A stretch of DNA of 64,000 nt from an uncultured Wohlfahrtiimonas sp. (GCA_947630895.1 CANRJJ010000003.1:1-64000), one strand, 5' to 3'. Shown: positions 30,420 to 41,986, counted from the first letter of the stretch. Translations and numbers: made by a program. The notes: generated from the letters alone by a model not told the origin.

Positions 30420-32225
30420 TTATGATAAAGGCCACACCCAAAGCAACGCAGGTGTAACGGTTATGAGAATTAATATATCTAATATTAGGCCAACGCGCCA
30501 ATAATCGCTAAATTGATAGCCGCCAGGTCCCATTACTAGTGTATTTGAGTGATGACCGATTGGAGTATTGAAGGTGCAAGAGCTCGCAATCGCAATCCCC
30601 ATTAAGTAAGCATCAGGGTTGTGTCCTAATTGTTGCGATACGCCATAAGCAATTGGGCACATGATCATTGCAGTCGCAGAACTATTGATAATATCTGTGA
30701 TGATCATGGTAATTAGTATGATAATACCGAGAATTAAATAATCAGGTAGATCACCTATATAACCAACTAATTTACCAGCCAATATCTCTGTCACACCTGT
30801 TTGTTGAAGTGCAACGCCAACAGTGATGAAGCAGCCCAATAACATTAATAAAGGACCTTCTTGGCTTTTATAGACATCGCGGATGGGCAATAGCTTGAAT
30901 ATGACCAATAAAAAGACAGCCAAAGGAAAACTGATTTGCGGTGGTAATGTTTGAGTGGCTACAAGTACGATTGAGCCGATGAATATTAAAACGGTAGGCA
31001 ATAGGCGATAAGATGCCTGTAAACTAATATCGCGCTCAGCAAGCGGAAAACAGCCGAGATAGCGCAATGTATCAGGTAGCTCGTCTGCATGACCTTGAAC
31101 GAGCAGTACATCGCCAACTTTTAATTGAATACGGGATAAACGCTTACGAATATTTTCGCCATGTCTTGCGACACCGATCACATTTAATCCGTATTTTTCA
31201 CGGAATTGAAGCTCGAGCAGTGTGCGATTATCCATTCGAGAACCAGGATTGATGACAACTTCTAAAACCTCTAGTTTATCGTGAGGGATATTTTTGTTAG
31301 CGCTACTGCGAGTTAAATTTAAGCCTGTTAATAGTTCTAGTTGTTTGAGTTCTTCAGGTTGGCCTTCGAGCAATAAAGTGTCATTGGCACGAATCATTTC
31401 TTCTTGACTGGGTGCGATAATTCGGCGAGCACCACGTAAAATAACCACAACTTTCACTAAGTCATCTGAAATTTTTTCGATATCAGCGACTGATTTATCC
31501 ACAAGCTTATTGCTTGGCTCTACTTTGGCTTCTAATAGGTAATTATCTGTCGTGAATTTTACTTGCGTGGCTTCTGAGCGACGATTAGGAATCAGGCGCC
31601 AACCAATAATAGATAAATACAGTAAGCCCACAACTGAGATGATTAAGCCTGTTGGGGCAAAATCAAACATATTAAATGAGCCTAGACCAATGGACTCACG
31701 GTAGTTTGCAACGATTAAGTTGGGTGGAGTACCGATAAGAGTGATTGTGCCACCAAGCAGTGATGCAAATGCCATTGGCATCAGGACTTTTGCGGGTTGA
31801 ATATCATAGCGTTGGCAAAGCTGAATAGCGATGGGCATGATTAAAGCGAGTGCACCAACGTCATTCATGAATGCGGAGAAGAAAGCCACTAAGCCTGCTA
31901 ATGTGAAAACTAATAATGAAGGGCTATCTGAAAAATAGCTTAAACGTTTGGATAAGTGATAAGTAATGCCTGTTTTACCTATGGCATGGCTGAGAACCAA
32001 TACAGAAGCAACGCTGACAACAGCAGGATGGCTAAAGCCATTAAATGCTTCACGAATTGGCACAACTCCAGAAATTACTAATGCTAATAGAGCTCCGAGT
32101 GCCACAAAATCGTAGCGAATCTTCCCAATCAAAAAAGCAATGAATGAGAAAATTAAAACAGCTAAGGAAAAAAGCTGTTCATTGGTTAAAAAAGAGAAGA
32201 GTTGAGTATTGATATAATCGAGCAT
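30420..32225 (-). CDS. SLC13/DASS-type permease with TrkA-C (RCK_C) domains
   Basis: 601 aa; LLGGTITLIGTPPNLIVANYRESIG; two soluble RCK_C-like insertions. Confidence 0.88.
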   Translation of the reverse strand: MLDYINTQLFSFLTNEQLFSLAVLIFSFIAFLIGKIRYDFVALGALLALVISGVVPIREAFNGFSHPAVVSVASVLVLSHAIGKTGITYHLSKRLSYFSDSPSLLVFTLAGLVAFFSAFMNDVGALALIMPIAIQLCQRYDIQPAKVLMPMAFASLLGGTITLIGTPPNLIVANYRESIGLGSFNMFDFAPTGLIISVVGLLYLSIIGWRLIPNRRSEATQVKFTTDNYLLEAKVEPSNKLVDKSVADIEKISDDLVKVVVILRGARRIIAPSQEEMIRANDTLLLEGQPEELKQLELLTGLNLTRSSANKNIPHDKLEVLEVVINPGSRMDNRTLLELQFREKYGLNVIGVARHGENIRKRLSRIQLKVGDVLLVQGHADELPDTLRYLGCFPLAERDISLQASYRLLPTVLIFIGSIVLVATQTLPPQISFPLAVFLLVIFKLLPIRDVYKSQEGPLLMLLGCFITVGVALQQTGVTEILAGKLVGYIGDLPDYLILGIIILITMIITDIINSSATAMIMCPIAYGVSQQLGHNPDAYLMGIAIASSCTFNTPIGHHSNTLVMGPGGYQFSDYWRVGLILDILILITVTPALLWVWPLS

Positions 32226-32233
32226 AACACTTC

Positions 32234-34315
32234 CTATAATAGACGCTTTTGTAATAAACGATATTGAACAGAAGTTTCAGGGTTGATCACATTTTTTTGA
32301 TGATATTCACCTGTATCACCATTTAAGCACCATGCAGTTTCATCTTCTAGACTCAGCAGTAACCCCTCTTCAATGACTTGTTGTTTAATGTCTTTATCGA
32401 AGAGAGGAACGGCGATCTCAATGCGTCTGAAGAAATTTCTATTCATCCAGTCGGCACTAGAAAGATAAGTATGTTCTTGCCCAGCATGATAGAAATAGTA
32501 AACACGAGAATGCTCCAAAAATCTACCCACAATAGAACGAATGCGGATATTTTCGGATAATCCAGGGATTCCTGGTTTTAAAGCACATGCACCACGCACG
32601 ATTAAATCTATTTGTACACCTGCTTGTGAAGCATTGTAGAGCGCTGTGATTAAAATAGGTTCCATTAACGCATTCATGCGTGCAATGATTTGTGCTTTTC
32701 TGCCATGTTTGGCTTCATTCATTTCAAATTCTATCTCTTCGAGTAAACGATCGATAAAATTGAATGGCGCTTGCCAGATTGTAGAGAGCGACGGTACTTT
32801 TGCTAAGCTGGATAAATTCAAAAATATCTCGGAAATGCTCGCGGTAATTTCTTTATGAGAAGTTAATAAGCTGAAGTCCGTATATAATCGTGCATTGCCT
32901 TGGTGATAATTACCTGTGCCAATATGAGCATAACGGCGCAAGTATTGTTCACCGAAATGATTGTATTCTTCACGAACTACGAGCAACATTTTTGCATGGG
33001 TTTTGTATCCAAACACACCATAAACAATTTTAATGCCGGCATCTTCTAAGCGAGAAGCCCAAGATAGGTTAGTTGCTTCATCAAAACGAGCCATTAACTC
33101 AACAACGACATTAACTTCTTTGCCTTGTCTTGCGGCTTTCTCCAATAATTCCATTAGTTCAGAATCATCACCTGTTCTATAAACAGTCATGCGAATGACG
33201 AGAACATCTGGATCTTCAACCGCTTCACGCAAAAACTCTGTCACAGGTGAAAAGCGATCATAAGGATGATGCAAAAGCACATCTTTACGATTGATTTCAT
33301 CAAATGCTGATGTGCGATTTTCCCAACGTGAAGGCACATGTTTTTTTATCGGAGTAAATGTTAGATGTGGCTTGCCTTCGATATAGTCGAGAATGTTATA
33401 AATTTGTGAAAAATCAAAATGATGATCAGTTGGGTACAAATCTTCTATGGAAAGATTAAACTCATTGAGCAATAGGCTCATCAAATGTTCAGGGCATTTG
33501 GACTCAATTTCTAAACGTACGGAATGTCCAAAACCACGCTGTTTAAGCTCACCGCGCAATGCTTGATGGAGATTGGTTAATTCTTCTTTATCAATGTATA
33601 AATGACTGTTTCTAGTCACTCTAAATTGGTATAGACCCAGAATGGATAGTTCAGGGAAAATGTCGGCAATAAATGCTTCGATTACATCCTGAATAGTTGT
33701 TAATTGAATTTCATCCGCATTAGATGGAAGTTCAATAATATGCGGCAAGTTTTCAGGAATAGGCAAGATCGCTGTATCGATGTTTCGACCATAAGCATCT
33801 ACGCCTTTTAAATCCACAATAAAGTTAAGAGATTTATTAGTAATATGCGGAAATGGATGTGCCAAATCTAACGCAATTGGCGTAAAGACAGGCAACATAT
33901 TTTGAGTGAATAAATGATAAAGCCACTCAGTTTGTTCAACGCTCCACGCATCTTTTTTTAATAGAGTAATATTTTCTGCTTTGAGTTGAGGCATTAGCTC
34001 ATCAAAAAAGACTTTGTATTGATCCTGAGTAATTTTTGAAGCATAAGCTTGGATGCTTAAGCGCCATTCGCTTGCAGTTTGGTTTTCGATGCGTTCAAGA
34101 CCAGATTGAATCTGTTCTTGCATATTTGCCATGCGAACTTCAAAAAATTCATCTAAGTTAAGTGAAACAATCGCAATGAATTTTAAGCGTTCAAGTAATG
34201 GTAAATCGGTATTTTTAGCTTGTGCGAGTACACGTTCTTGGAAAGCAAGAATAGAGCGTTCACGGTTAATGAGAGGAACGGTATGTGGGGTTAACAATGT
34301 TAACGAAGGATCCAC
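32234..34315 (-). CDS. ppk: Polyphosphate kinase 1
   Basis: 693 aa; ERSILAFQERVLAQA, YDRFSPVTEFLREAVEDPDVLVIRMTVYRTG, THAKMLLVVR, HIGTGNYHQGNARLYTDFSLL. Confidence 0.97.
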   Translation of the reverse strand: MDPSLTLLTPHTVPLINRERSILAFQERVLAQAKNTDLPLLERLKFIAIVSLNLDEFFEVRMANMQEQIQSGLERIENQTASEWRLSIQAYASKITQDQYKVFFDELMPQLKAENITLLKKDAWSVEQTEWLYHLFTQNMLPVFTPIALDLAHPFPHITNKSLNFIVDLKGVDAYGRNIDTAILPIPENLPHIIELPSNADEIQLTTIQDVIEAFIADIFPELSILGLYQFRVTRNSHLYIDKEELTNLHQALRGELKQRGFGHSVRLEIESKCPEHLMSLLLNEFNLSIEDLYPTDHHFDFSQIYNILDYIEGKPHLTFTPIKKHVPSRWENRTSAFDEINRKDVLLHHPYDRFSPVTEFLREAVEDPDVLVIRMTVYRTGDDSELMELLEKAARQGKEVNVVVELMARFDEATNLSWASRLEDAGIKIVYGVFGYKTHAKMLLVVREEYNHFGEQYLRRYAHIGTGNYHQGNARLYTDFSLLTSHKEITASISEIFLNLSSLAKVPSLSTIWQAPFNFIDRLLEEIEFEMNEAKHGRKAQIIARMNALMEPILITALYNASQAGVQIDLIVRGACALKPGIPGLSENIRIRSIVGRFLEHSRVYYFYHAGQEHTYLSSADWMNRNFFRRIEIAVPLFDKDIKQQVIEEGLLLSLEDETAWCLNGDTGEYHQKNVINPETSVQYRLLQKRLL

Positions 34316-34402
34316 AGCAAACCTACTTATGTAATAAATTAAAGATGATTATTGTAGCTCACAAAGTGCCTTTTTTCTATTCAAATTAAAGGCGCAGATA
34401 AG

Positions 34403-34429
34403 AAAAAAGCACAGATTTCTGTGCTTTTT
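34403..34429 (-). terminator. Rho-independent terminator downstream of rne
   Basis: AAAAAGCACAGA-TTTC-TGTGCTTTTT; symmetric enough to work on both strands. Confidence 0.8.
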
Positions 34430-34439
34430 CATTGATTAA

Positions 34440-37268
34440 TTATTTTTGCTCTGAGGCTTCATCTTCTAGGATGATCTTAAAACTGCGTGATGCATTTTTA
34501 CTCTCTTCTTCGCTAGAGATGATTTTTGGTTTAATCACGATTTCATCTTCAGTGATAAAAGTTGGTTTAGCAGCAGGGCGATCTTTCGGCTTTGTATTTT
34601 TCACATGTTGTTGAATAACGATTTCATCTGAAGCAGTTTCTGAAGATTGTATTTTTGGTTCTTCAGGCGCTTTAGTTTCAGGTTCTACCGCAATTTTAAT
34701 CACCTCAACTTCAGGTTCAGCTTTCGCTTCTACTACATCGCTTTCGATCACAATAGGTTGTTGGACAGCAGGCTCTTGCTCTGTAGAGATATTGATCACA
34801 ACTTCTTCTTTAGCTGCTTCAACTGACTCATTAACGACTTCGGCTGCAAGTGGCTCTTGAGCCTCGGGCTTTGCTTCAGGTGCTACTTCTACAGTAGTTG
34901 CTTGAATGATGACAGGTTCATCAGAAACTTCAGGTTTTACAATAGTTTCTTGTTGAATCACAATCTCATTTTCAACTTTGTTTGTTTCTGTAGGAGTGAT
35001 GATAGCTTCTGTTGTTGCCGCAGCCACAATAGCTGTATCGCTAGTTGTTTCAGTCGCTTTCAATGCATTCATTTCTTCTTCAGAGATGCGTTTGCGACCT
35101 TTACGGATTTTACGCTTGCGTGTTTCACCATTAACTTCTACTTCGACAAACTCAGGTCTAGGTGTAACAGCCGCAACTTTAACAGGGTTTTCAGCTTTTG
35201 CTTCAGTATTCTCATTTTTTGGAGAGTTTTGAGAATTATTAGCATTAGCGTTATTGTTCTTGTTGCGTGAGCGGCGATTTCTCGACTTTGGTGCATCACC
35301 ATTGTTCGCATTGTCGCGATTTTCATCATTTTGCTTATCGTTGTCCGCAGCCTTATTGTTGTGCTTTTCTGATTTGTCATTGTTTTTAACAAAATCGGCA
35401 CGACTTTCAGTTGCACGCTCAACCGTAGCAATTTCATTGTGTTCAGGTGCATTTGCACGAGTAGTAACACGACGATTATTGCGACGACGATTGTTGGAGC
35501 GTTGACGGTGCTTAGGTTGAGCTTCTTTTTTCTTCGCTTCTTCAGCTGCTTTTTCAGCCTCAGATGGACCTAAAAGAGATTTAAACCAAGCAACAAGGCT
35601 AGACCACAATGAAACAGCAGGCGGAGCTTCCACTGGTTTCTCTGGAGTAACCGGTGGTGGCGTTGCAGGCACCATATTGCTCACAATAGGAATATTTTTC
35701 TGTGGTTTTGTCGGATTGTATGCTTTGTTAACCAAAGTTTCTTCTGTTGGTTGCTCTACAGTTTTGTGTTCATTACTCACTTTATTTGTCAATAAAGATT
35801 GATCAGTTCTATAGCGAGTGATTTCAAAATGTGGAGTTTCTAATTCTTGATTAGGAATCATTACAATGCGAACATTCAAACGTTTTTCAATGTCAGAAAC
35901 ATCATCACGTTTTTCATTCAACAAGAAGATAGATACATCAACTGGTAATTGAACGATAATTTCACCAGTGCGCTCTTTTAAAGCTTCTTCTTCAATCAGG
36001 CGTAAAATTTCTAAAGCCAATGATTTGATGTTACGGATTGTGCCGTGACCAGAACATCTTGGACATACAATGTGTGTTGTTTCATCCAATGAAGGGCGTA
36101 AACGTTGACGTGACATTTCTAATAAACCAAAGCGAGAAATATGGCCTGTTTGAATGCGTGCACGATCTAAAGATAATGCTTCATGGAATGCTTTTTCTAC
36201 TTGGCGTTGATGATCTGATTCCAACATATCGATGAAGTCAATCACGATTAAGCCGCCAAGGTCACGCAGTTTTAATTGACGAGCAATTTCTTCTGCGGCT
36301 TCAACGTTAGTATTGAATGCTGTTTCTTCGATGTCAGCGCCGCGAGTTGCACGACCTGAGTTGATATCGATTGATACCAATGCTTCTGTGTAGTCAATCA
36401 CTAACGCACCACCTGAAGGTAATTTCACTTCACGTTGGTAAGCAGATTGAATTTGGTTTTCGATTTGGTAGCGAGTAAATAATGGAATTTGATCTTCGTA
36501 TAATTTAATTTTAGAGCGAATTTGAGGCATTGTTCTGCTAACAAATAACGCCGCTTCTTCATAAATTTCAGGATTATCAATTAAGATTTCGCCAATGTCA
36601 TTGCGGTAATAATCACGTAATGCACGAATGATGATATTGCTTTCTTGGTAGATTAAAAATGGTGCTTTTTCAGAAGATGCATTTTTAATAGAACGCCACA
36701 AAGTGAGGAGATAATCTAAGTCCCATTGTAATTCTTCCGCAGTACGACCTAAGCCAGCAGTGCGAACTATAACGCCCATTTCATCAGGGATTGTTAAATG
36801 GCTCATCGCCTCACGAATAGCAACACGTTCTTGGCCTTCGATGCGGCGAGAAACACCACCTGATTTAGGATTATTTGGCATTAGTACTAAGTAACGGCCA
36901 GCCAATGTAATCAATGTTGTTAATGCAGCGCCTTTATTGCCGCGCTCTTCTTTTTCTACTTGAATGATAACCTCCATGCCTTCAGTGAGGGCATCTTTAA
37001 TGGAAGGTTTTTGCATCGCTTTTGCAGCATCAGAGTAATACTCTTTGGATACTTCTTTGAATGATAAGAAGCCGTGGCGTTCTGAGCCGTAATCTACAAA
37101 ACAAGCTTCTAAAGAAGGCTCAATTCGAGTAATGATACCTTTGTATATATTTGCTTTTTTTTGAATATTTGTAGCATTTTCAATGTCTAAATCATATAGG
37201 CGCTGTCCATCGACCAAAGCGACACGTGTCTCTTCTGGCTGGCTCGCATTAATTAGCATGCGTTTCAT
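34440..37268 (-). CDS. rne: Ribonuclease E
   Basis: [31 protein letters not shown]1 domain, [17 protein letters not shown], Zn-link [12 protein letters not shown], long acidic/basic disordered C-terminus; start MKRML at 37268. Confidence 0.97.
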   Translation of the reverse strand: MKRMLINASQPEETRVALVDGQRLYDLDIENATNIQKKANIYKGIITRIEPSLEACFVDYGSERHGFLSFKEVSKEYYSDAAKAMQKPSIKDALTEGMEVIIQVEKEERGNKGAALTTLITLAGRYLVLMPNNPKSGGVSRRIEGQERVAIREAMSHLTIPDEMGVIVRTAGLGRTAEELQWDLDYLLTLWRSIKNASSEKAPFLIYQESNIIIRALRDYYRNDIGEILIDNPEIYEEAALFVSRTMPQIRSKIKLYEDQIPLFTRYQIENQIQSAYQREVKLPSGGALVIDYTEALVSIDINSGRATRGADIEETAFNTNVEAAEEIARQLKLRDLGGLIVIDFIDMLESDHQRQVEKAFHEALSLDRARIQTGHISRFGLLEMSRQRLRPSLDETTHIVCPRCSGHGTIRNIKSLALEILRLIEEEALKERTGEIIVQLPVDVSIFLLNEKRDDVSDIEKRLNVRIVMIPNQELETPHFEITRYRTDQSLLTNKVSNEHKTVEQPTEETLVNKAYNPTKPQKNIPIVSNMVPATPPPVTPEKPVEAPPAVSLWSSLVAWFKSLLGPSEAEKAAEEAKKKEAQPKHRQRSNNRRRNNRRVTTRANAPEHNEIATVERATESRADFVKNNDKSEKHNNKAADNDKQNDENRDNANNGDAPKSRNRRSRNKNNNANANNSQNSPKNENTEAKAENPVKVAAVTPRPEFVEVEVNGETRKRKIRKGRKRISEEEMNALKATETTSDTAIVAAATTEAIITPTETNKVENEIVIQQETIVKPEVSDEPVIIQATTVEVAPEAKPEAQEPLAAEVVNESVEAAKEEVVINISTEQEPAVQQPIVIESDVVEAKAEPEVEVIKIAVEPETKAPEEPKIQSSETASDEIVIQQHVKNTKPKDRPAAKPTFITEDEIVIKPKIISSEEESKNASRSFKIILEDEASEQK

Positions 37269-37448
37269 TGTGTTCTCCAGGTACAAATACTGAGAAATTC
37301 ACAGAGATCACCCCTTAATTTACTGATAATACAATGTACGTTGTCATTAGCTTTTAGTATTGGTTGTTAACGTAGTGATTAGTATTAGTACTGTGATTTT
37401 CAATATTTATGACCAAAATTAAATTTTAAAAAATATATTTTATATAAC

Positions 37449-37477
37449 AAAACATACTCGTCTTAAAAGATGAGTAT
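37449..37477 (-). terminator. Stem-loop downstream of TPR lipoprotein gene
   Basis: ACATACTCGTCT-TAAA-AGATGAGTATGT hairpin; T-rich sequence follows on the minus strand. Confidence 0.6.
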
Positions 37478-37518
37478 GTAGTGATATTGAGTGTTTTTTG
37501 AGTGATCATTGATGAGTT

Positions 37519-38280
37519 TTATTGAGCGTTTCTCATCGCTTCATCTGCGCCAGCTGAATCCCCACGAGCTTTACGAGCTGAGGAAATTACGCGCCAATTT
37601 TTATTCACAAGATCTTGGTTTCCTTTAGCAAAATCGATAGATTTTTTTGCTAATTGTTCAGATTGTTCGTGTTTACCTTGATGTAAACGAATCTGAGCTA
37701 AGTCATACCAAATGCTTGCATTATTTGGTTCTAATCTAACAGCTCTGTTCAATGCCGTTGCTGCTTTTTCAAGTTGATTTGCTTTAACTGCTGCGTTCGC
37801 TTCATCTAATAATGTTTGAACCGCGCCAGTTTGGTTTTGTGAAGCTTGATATGTACTGTTTGATTCAGCAGGTTCTGCTTGAGTTGCTTTGCCTGGAATC
37901 ATTGGTGCATTTGGAGCATACGTTGTTGCTGGTGGTGTATATGTTGTAGGTGCAGGTGTTGATTGAGTATTCTGGCTAGGGAATGAGCTTGAGAAATCAG
38001 AGGTATTACCTGTATTTACAGCTGCATTATTGCTCGATGGAAATTCGACAGGTTGATTTGAATAGCTAGGAAATTGAACTTGTCCTGTTGGTGCTGAATT
38101 ATAAGCATTGTTAGCACTTTGATTATTATACGAGCCATCATTTAATGGAATACCACTAGAAATAGGGCCTGTAGAATCAGATTGGTTTGCTAAAGGACGA
38201 ACTCTTGCACCACCATCAGTACGAGATGTACATCCGCTAATGACAAGAAGAGCTAATATTAGAAATGTTGTAGTTCTCAC
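37519..38280 (-). CDS. TPR-repeat lipoprotein
   Basis: 253 aa; lipobox LLVISGCTS; Ser/Asn/Pro-rich linker then TPR (AATALNRAVRLEPNNASIWYDLAQIRLHQGKHEQSEQLAKKSI). Confidence 0.8.
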   Translation of the reverse strand: MRTTTFLILALLVISGCTSRTDGGARVRPLANQSDSTGPISSGIPLNDGSYNNQSANNAYNSAPTGQVQFPSYSNQPVEFPSSNNAAVNTGNTSDFSSSFPSQNTQSTPAPTTYTPPATTYAPNAPMIPGKATQAEPAESNSTYQASQNQTGAVQTLLDEANAAVKANQLEKAATALNRAVRLEPNNASIWYDLAQIRLHQGKHEQSEQLAKKSIDFAKGNQDLVNKNWRVISSARKARGDSAGADEAMRNAQ

Positions 38281-38408
38281 TATGAATTATTCCCATATAA
38301 CGATATGTTGAAAGTTTGTTTAGACATAAAAGTCAGTGCAGCTAATTTAGCATAAAATCTATAAAACGAGTAGATTCATTCTTTAAAGCTGCACTGTTTA
38401 ATTTTTAG

Positions 38409-40775
38409 TTACTGAAAGCCATCAAAATTAAAAGGTTCAAAAGGCTCATCAAAACCAAAATCGGTATCTGGCGGATAAAATTCACAATCCCCAGGATAGG
38501 TTGGTTGATAGCCTTTAATGAAGGGTAAAGAAACTATCTGAGTACCTGGACAAGCATAATTTGGCGGCGGTAATCCTGTAGACATATTAATGCGAACATT
38601 AACCACATCTTTAGGTGGAGTAATATCAATATCTTCTAAGATTAAATTACCCATTGCAGCTGCCCATAAAGGCAAGCCGCCTGCTGAACCGCCTACACGA
38701 CCGACAGGAGTATTATCATCCTTACCAACCCACGCAACTGCGGTACGATCGCCAGAGAAGCCAGCAAACCAGCTGTCACGATAGTTATTGGTCGTTCCTG
38801 TTTTACCAGCAATGCGAGTTTTTATGCCTGCTCTTCTGATTCCACCACCTGTTCCGGCATCAATAACATTCCGCATAGCCGTTGTGATTAAGAAATTAGG
38901 GCCTTGGAAAATCACTTGCTTTGGTTCTACAACATTTTGAGCCAAAACTGTACCGTCATTTTGTGTTACTTCACGGATTGATCTTAACGGAATGTAATAA
39001 CCATCATTTGCCATGGTGGAATACATTTGTGTTACATCAAATACTGTAATGTCTAAAGCACCCAGTAATGAAGCAGGTACAGCAGGGAAGTTGTATTCAT
39101 TTTGCTGTAAGCCAAGACGATAGAGAGTATCAATCACATTATCCACGCCAACATCTAAGCCTAAGCGAATTGTTGGAATGTTATAGGATTTAGTAATTGA
39201 AGTAATTAACGGAATCCAACCATGCAATTTACGGTCATAGTTATTTGGTGCCCATTTTTTACCACCAGAGTTCATTTCAAATGGTGTTTGGTCATCCAAT
39301 AATGTTGCCAATGAAAAACGTTGAGGTTCTTCTAAAGCGCGTAAATAGATAAATGGTTTAATCAATGAGCCAATTTGGCGTTTAGCACTTAAAGCACGGT
39401 TAAATCCTGCTTGGCGTACTTGACGATCACCTACCAACGCTTCAACTTCACCGGTATTATTTTGGCTGATGATAATCGCAGCTTGAATATTTTTAACATT
39501 GCGTGTTTTTTCAATGGCAGGCAATGTTTCAATCACTGCTTTTTCAGCATAAGTTTGCACGACAGGATCTAGTGTTGTGAAAACTTTTAAACCATCTCTC
39601 GTTAAGTCATCATTGGCATAAAGCTCTTTGATTTGTTTTGCAACCAGATCAATGAACGCAGGGTATTTAGTAATGCCTGAAGGTGCAGTTGGTAAAACAT
39701 CCAAAGGTTCTTTTTTCAAAACTTCTACTTCAGCTTCTGATAGAAGATTCTGACTAACCATAACATCTAAAACCAAGTTTCTACGATTCAATGCAGTTTT
39801 GGGATGATTTCTCGGGTTATATGCCGACGGGCTTGGGATGATTCCCACTAAAGTAGCAATGTTATTGATGCTCAATTCACTGACAGGTTTACCGAAAAAG
39901 AATTCGCTAGCTAAACCAAAACCATGAATAGCGCGCGAACCATCTTGTCCCAAATAAATTTCATTCATATAGGCTTCTAGAACATCATCTTTTGGATAGC
40001 GCCAATCAATGATAAGAGCATAGAACATCTCTTGAATTTTACGTTCGTAAGTTTGAGCTGGCGTTAAGAAATAGTTCTTAACTAGCTGTTGTGTCAATGT
40101 TGATCCACCTTGGACATTTTTACCCGCCTTAAGGTTTGCAACCATCGCACGCATAATCGCTTTAGGATTAACGCCCATATGATCGTAAAATTGACGATCT
40201 TCCATCGCAAGTAAAGTATCGACTAGCAATTGTGGGATTTCTTCACGTTTTAATAAGATACGATCTTCATTGTGAACAGGATAAATAGAAGCAATGTGTA
40301 AAGGTTCGACACGAATAATGCTGATGGATTCATTATCCTGACCTTTTAAATCAGTCACTTTATTTTTATCAATTGTGACTTGTATTTTTTGAGCAGGACT
40401 TAAGCCATCACTATAAGTAAACTCTTTCAAATAAATACTCACAGTATTTTCTTGATCTCGATATGTACCAGGCTGGTTCATATTGTTTGTTTTCTTATAG
40501 TTGAGCATTTGCAGCTCTAAAATCAAATCCTCTTTCTTGATTGGCTTATCAACATACAATTCTAAAGGACGAGCATAAACACGCGCTGGAATTGACCAAC
40601 TTCGATCTTCAAATTGCGTGCCTAATTCTTGATTAGTTTTGATTAAAAAGTAGAAGAAAATGGGGATCATTAAAAATGCGCCACCCACAATCATATAAAT
40701 GACAAGACGTAGAAAATAACGCAATGCTGCATTGATTCTAGATCCAAAAGTTCTTTTTTTTAGGGATAATTTCAT
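38409..40775 (-). CDS. mrcB: Penicillin-binding protein 1B (bifunctional)
   Basis: 788 aa; transglycosylase LAMEDRQFYDHMGVNPKAIMRAMVANLKAGKNVQGGSTLTQQLVKN; transpeptidase KRQIGSLIKPFIYL, KTGTTNNYRDSWFAG. Confidence 0.95.
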   Translation of the reverse strand: MKLSLKKRTFGSRINAALRYFLRLVIYMIVGGAFLMIPIFFYFLIKTNQELGTQFEDRSWSIPARVYARPLELYVDKPIKKEDLILELQMLNYKKTNNMNQPGTYRDQENTVSIYLKEFTYSDGLSPAQKIQVTIDKNKVTDLKGQDNESISIIRVEPLHIASIYPVHNEDRILLKREEIPQLLVDTLLAMEDRQFYDHMGVNPKAIMRAMVANLKAGKNVQGGSTLTQQLVKNYFLTPAQTYERKIQEMFYALIIDWRYPKDDVLEAYMNEIYLGQDGSRAIHGFGLASEFFFGKPVSELSINNIATLVGIIPSPSAYNPRNHPKTALNRRNLVLDVMVSQNLLSEAEVEVLKKEPLDVLPTAPSGITKYPAFIDLVAKQIKELYANDDLTRDGLKVFTTLDPVVQTYAEKAVIETLPAIEKTRNVKNIQAAIIISQNNTGEVEALVGDRQVRQAGFNRALSAKRQIGSLIKPFIYLRALEEPQRFSLATLLDDQTPFEMNSGGKKWAPNNYDRKLHGWIPLITSITKSYNIPTIRLGLDVGVDNVIDTLYRLGLQQNEYNFPAVPASLLGALDITVFDVTQMYSTMANDGYYIPLRSIREVTQNDGTVLAQNVVEPKQVIFQGPNFLITTAMRNVIDAGTGGGIRRAGIKTRIAGKTGTTNNYRDSWFAGFSGDRTAVAWVGKDDNTPVGRVGGSAGGLPLWAAAMGNLILEDIDITPPKDVVNVRINMSTGLPPPNYACPGTQIVSLPFIKGYQPTYPGDCEFYPPDTDFGFDEPFEPFNFDGFQ

Positions 40776-40930
40776 GATTACAATATGAGTTTGTTGAATT
40801 AGTTTTGCTCGGAATAATTGCTTGCTATACTAGACTAGTTTAAAAAGAAAAGGGATTTAAAACTTTAACTTTTTAGAAAAAAGCATTTAAATTAGTATGA
40901 TTTTATCATTTTGAGGAAAAAATAAAAATT

Positions 40931-41791
40931 ATGTCAGACGATCCTTCGCCGAGCCGAAAGAGTTGGTTATCTCGATTTGGGTTAGAACGTAAAAACGTCA
41001 CGTTAAATAATTGGAACACTGAGTTATCTACATTGCAAAAAGCTGGAGAAATTGATCCAGGTGCGGTTGGCATGATTCGTTCAGTGTTGTCATCTCAAGA
41101 TCTCACGGTAAGAGATATTATGGTGCCAAGAGCGCACATGACTTTCATCGCAATTGATGATCCATTTAGTGAGTCATTGGAAAAGATCATTCAATCTGGT
41201 CATTCTCGTATTCCTGTATTGTGTGATGATCATGAAGAAGTGCAGGGTGTCTTACTGACTAAAGATCTATTAAAAATCATGCAAGATCCATCCATCGAAA
41301 TCGCTAGCTTATTAAGACATGTCGATTATGTACCTGAAGGTAAATATGTCATTGCACAGCTCAATGAATTTCGTGAGCGACATTCGCATTTAGCTTTGGT
41401 TGTGGATGAATATGGCGCGGTATCTGGTTTAATCACGATCGAAGATATATTAGAACAGATTGTTGGTGAAATTGATGATGAGCACGATGTATCAGAAGAA
41501 GAAACTAAGCCAGAAGTTGAGCAAGTAGATGAAAATCATTTCATCATCGATGGCAAAATTTCTTTGGAGGAGTTCAATCAACTCTTTGGTGCTAACTTTG
41601 ATAATGATGAAGTTGAAACGATGAGCGGCTTGGTTATGACAGAATTTGGCTTCCTACCAAACGTTAATGATGAAGTTGTCATCAACGATTATCAGTTTAA
41701 AGTTTTGCCTTATGATGGAAAAGTTTTGGATCGTTTAGAAGTTAAATTCAACGGTGGTCAAAAATTGATCAGCAATGCTGTTGACATCTAA
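40931..41791 (+). CDS. corC: CorC/HlyC family CBS-domain transporter-associated protein
   Basis: 286 aa; DIMVPRAHMTFIAID, HSRIPVLCDDHEEVQGVLLTKDLL, HLALVVDEYGAVSGLITIEDILEQIVGEI. Confidence 0.93.
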   Translation: MSDDPSPSRKSWLSRFGLERKNVTLNNWNTELSTLQKAGEIDPGAVGMIRSVLSSQDLTVRDIMVPRAHMTFIAIDDPFSESLEKIIQSGHSRIPVLCDDHEEVQGVLLTKDLLKIMQDPSIEIASLLRHVDYVPEGKYVIAQLNEFRERHSHLALVVDEYGAVSGLITIEDILEQIVGEIDDEHDVSEEETKPEVEQVDENHFIIDGKISLEEFNQLFGANFDNDEVETMSGLVMTEFGFLPNVNDEVVINDYQFKVLPYDGKVLDRLEVKFNGGQKLISNAVDI

Positions 41792-41808
41792 TGTGAAGCC
41801 TATATAAT
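41781..41808 (+). promoter_or_regulatory. Promoter of tRNA-Asn copy 1
   Basis: TTGACA-16 nt-TATAAT; -35 lies inside the 3' end of corC; same architecture as copy 2. Confidence 0.75.
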
Positions 41809-41821
41809 GCAAATCCTTAAT

Positions 41822-41898
41822 TCCTCGATAGCTCAGTTGGTAGTAGCACTTGACTGTTAATCAAGGGGTCCCTGGTTCGAGCCCAGGTCGAGGAGCCA
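41822..41898 (+). tRNA. tRNA-Asn (GTT), copy 1
   Basis: Cloverleaf with acceptor TCCTCGA/TCGAGGA, anticodon arm CTTGA-CTGTTAA-TCAAG, T-arm CCTGGTTCGAGCCCAGG, encoded CCA. Confidence 0.96.
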
Positions 41899-41902
41899 AA
41901 TT

Positions 41903-41932
41903 AAAAAACCTAGCCTAGCTAGGTTTTTTTTT
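41903..41932 (+). terminator. Terminator after tRNA-Asn copy 1
   Basis: AAAAAACCTAG-CCTAG-CTAGGTTTTTTTTT. Confidence 0.85.
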
Positions 41933-41977
41933 GCCTTAAAAAATATAAATGATGAATGAAAAAATTTACAATTCGAC

Positions 41978-41986
41978 TGTTATAAT
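41978..41986 (+). promoter_or_regulatory. Extended -10 promoter-like element upstream of ybgC-tolQRA
   Basis: ACTGTTATAATGCGCC: TGn-TATAAT immediately upstream of the operon. Confidence 0.45.

Noticed and set aside
34857-35505. Overlapping plus-strand ORFs (137, 84, 83 aa) opposite rne
   Set aside because: They are antisense to the low-complexity RNase E C-terminus; biased codon composition opens shadow frames, and there are no SD or family motifs.
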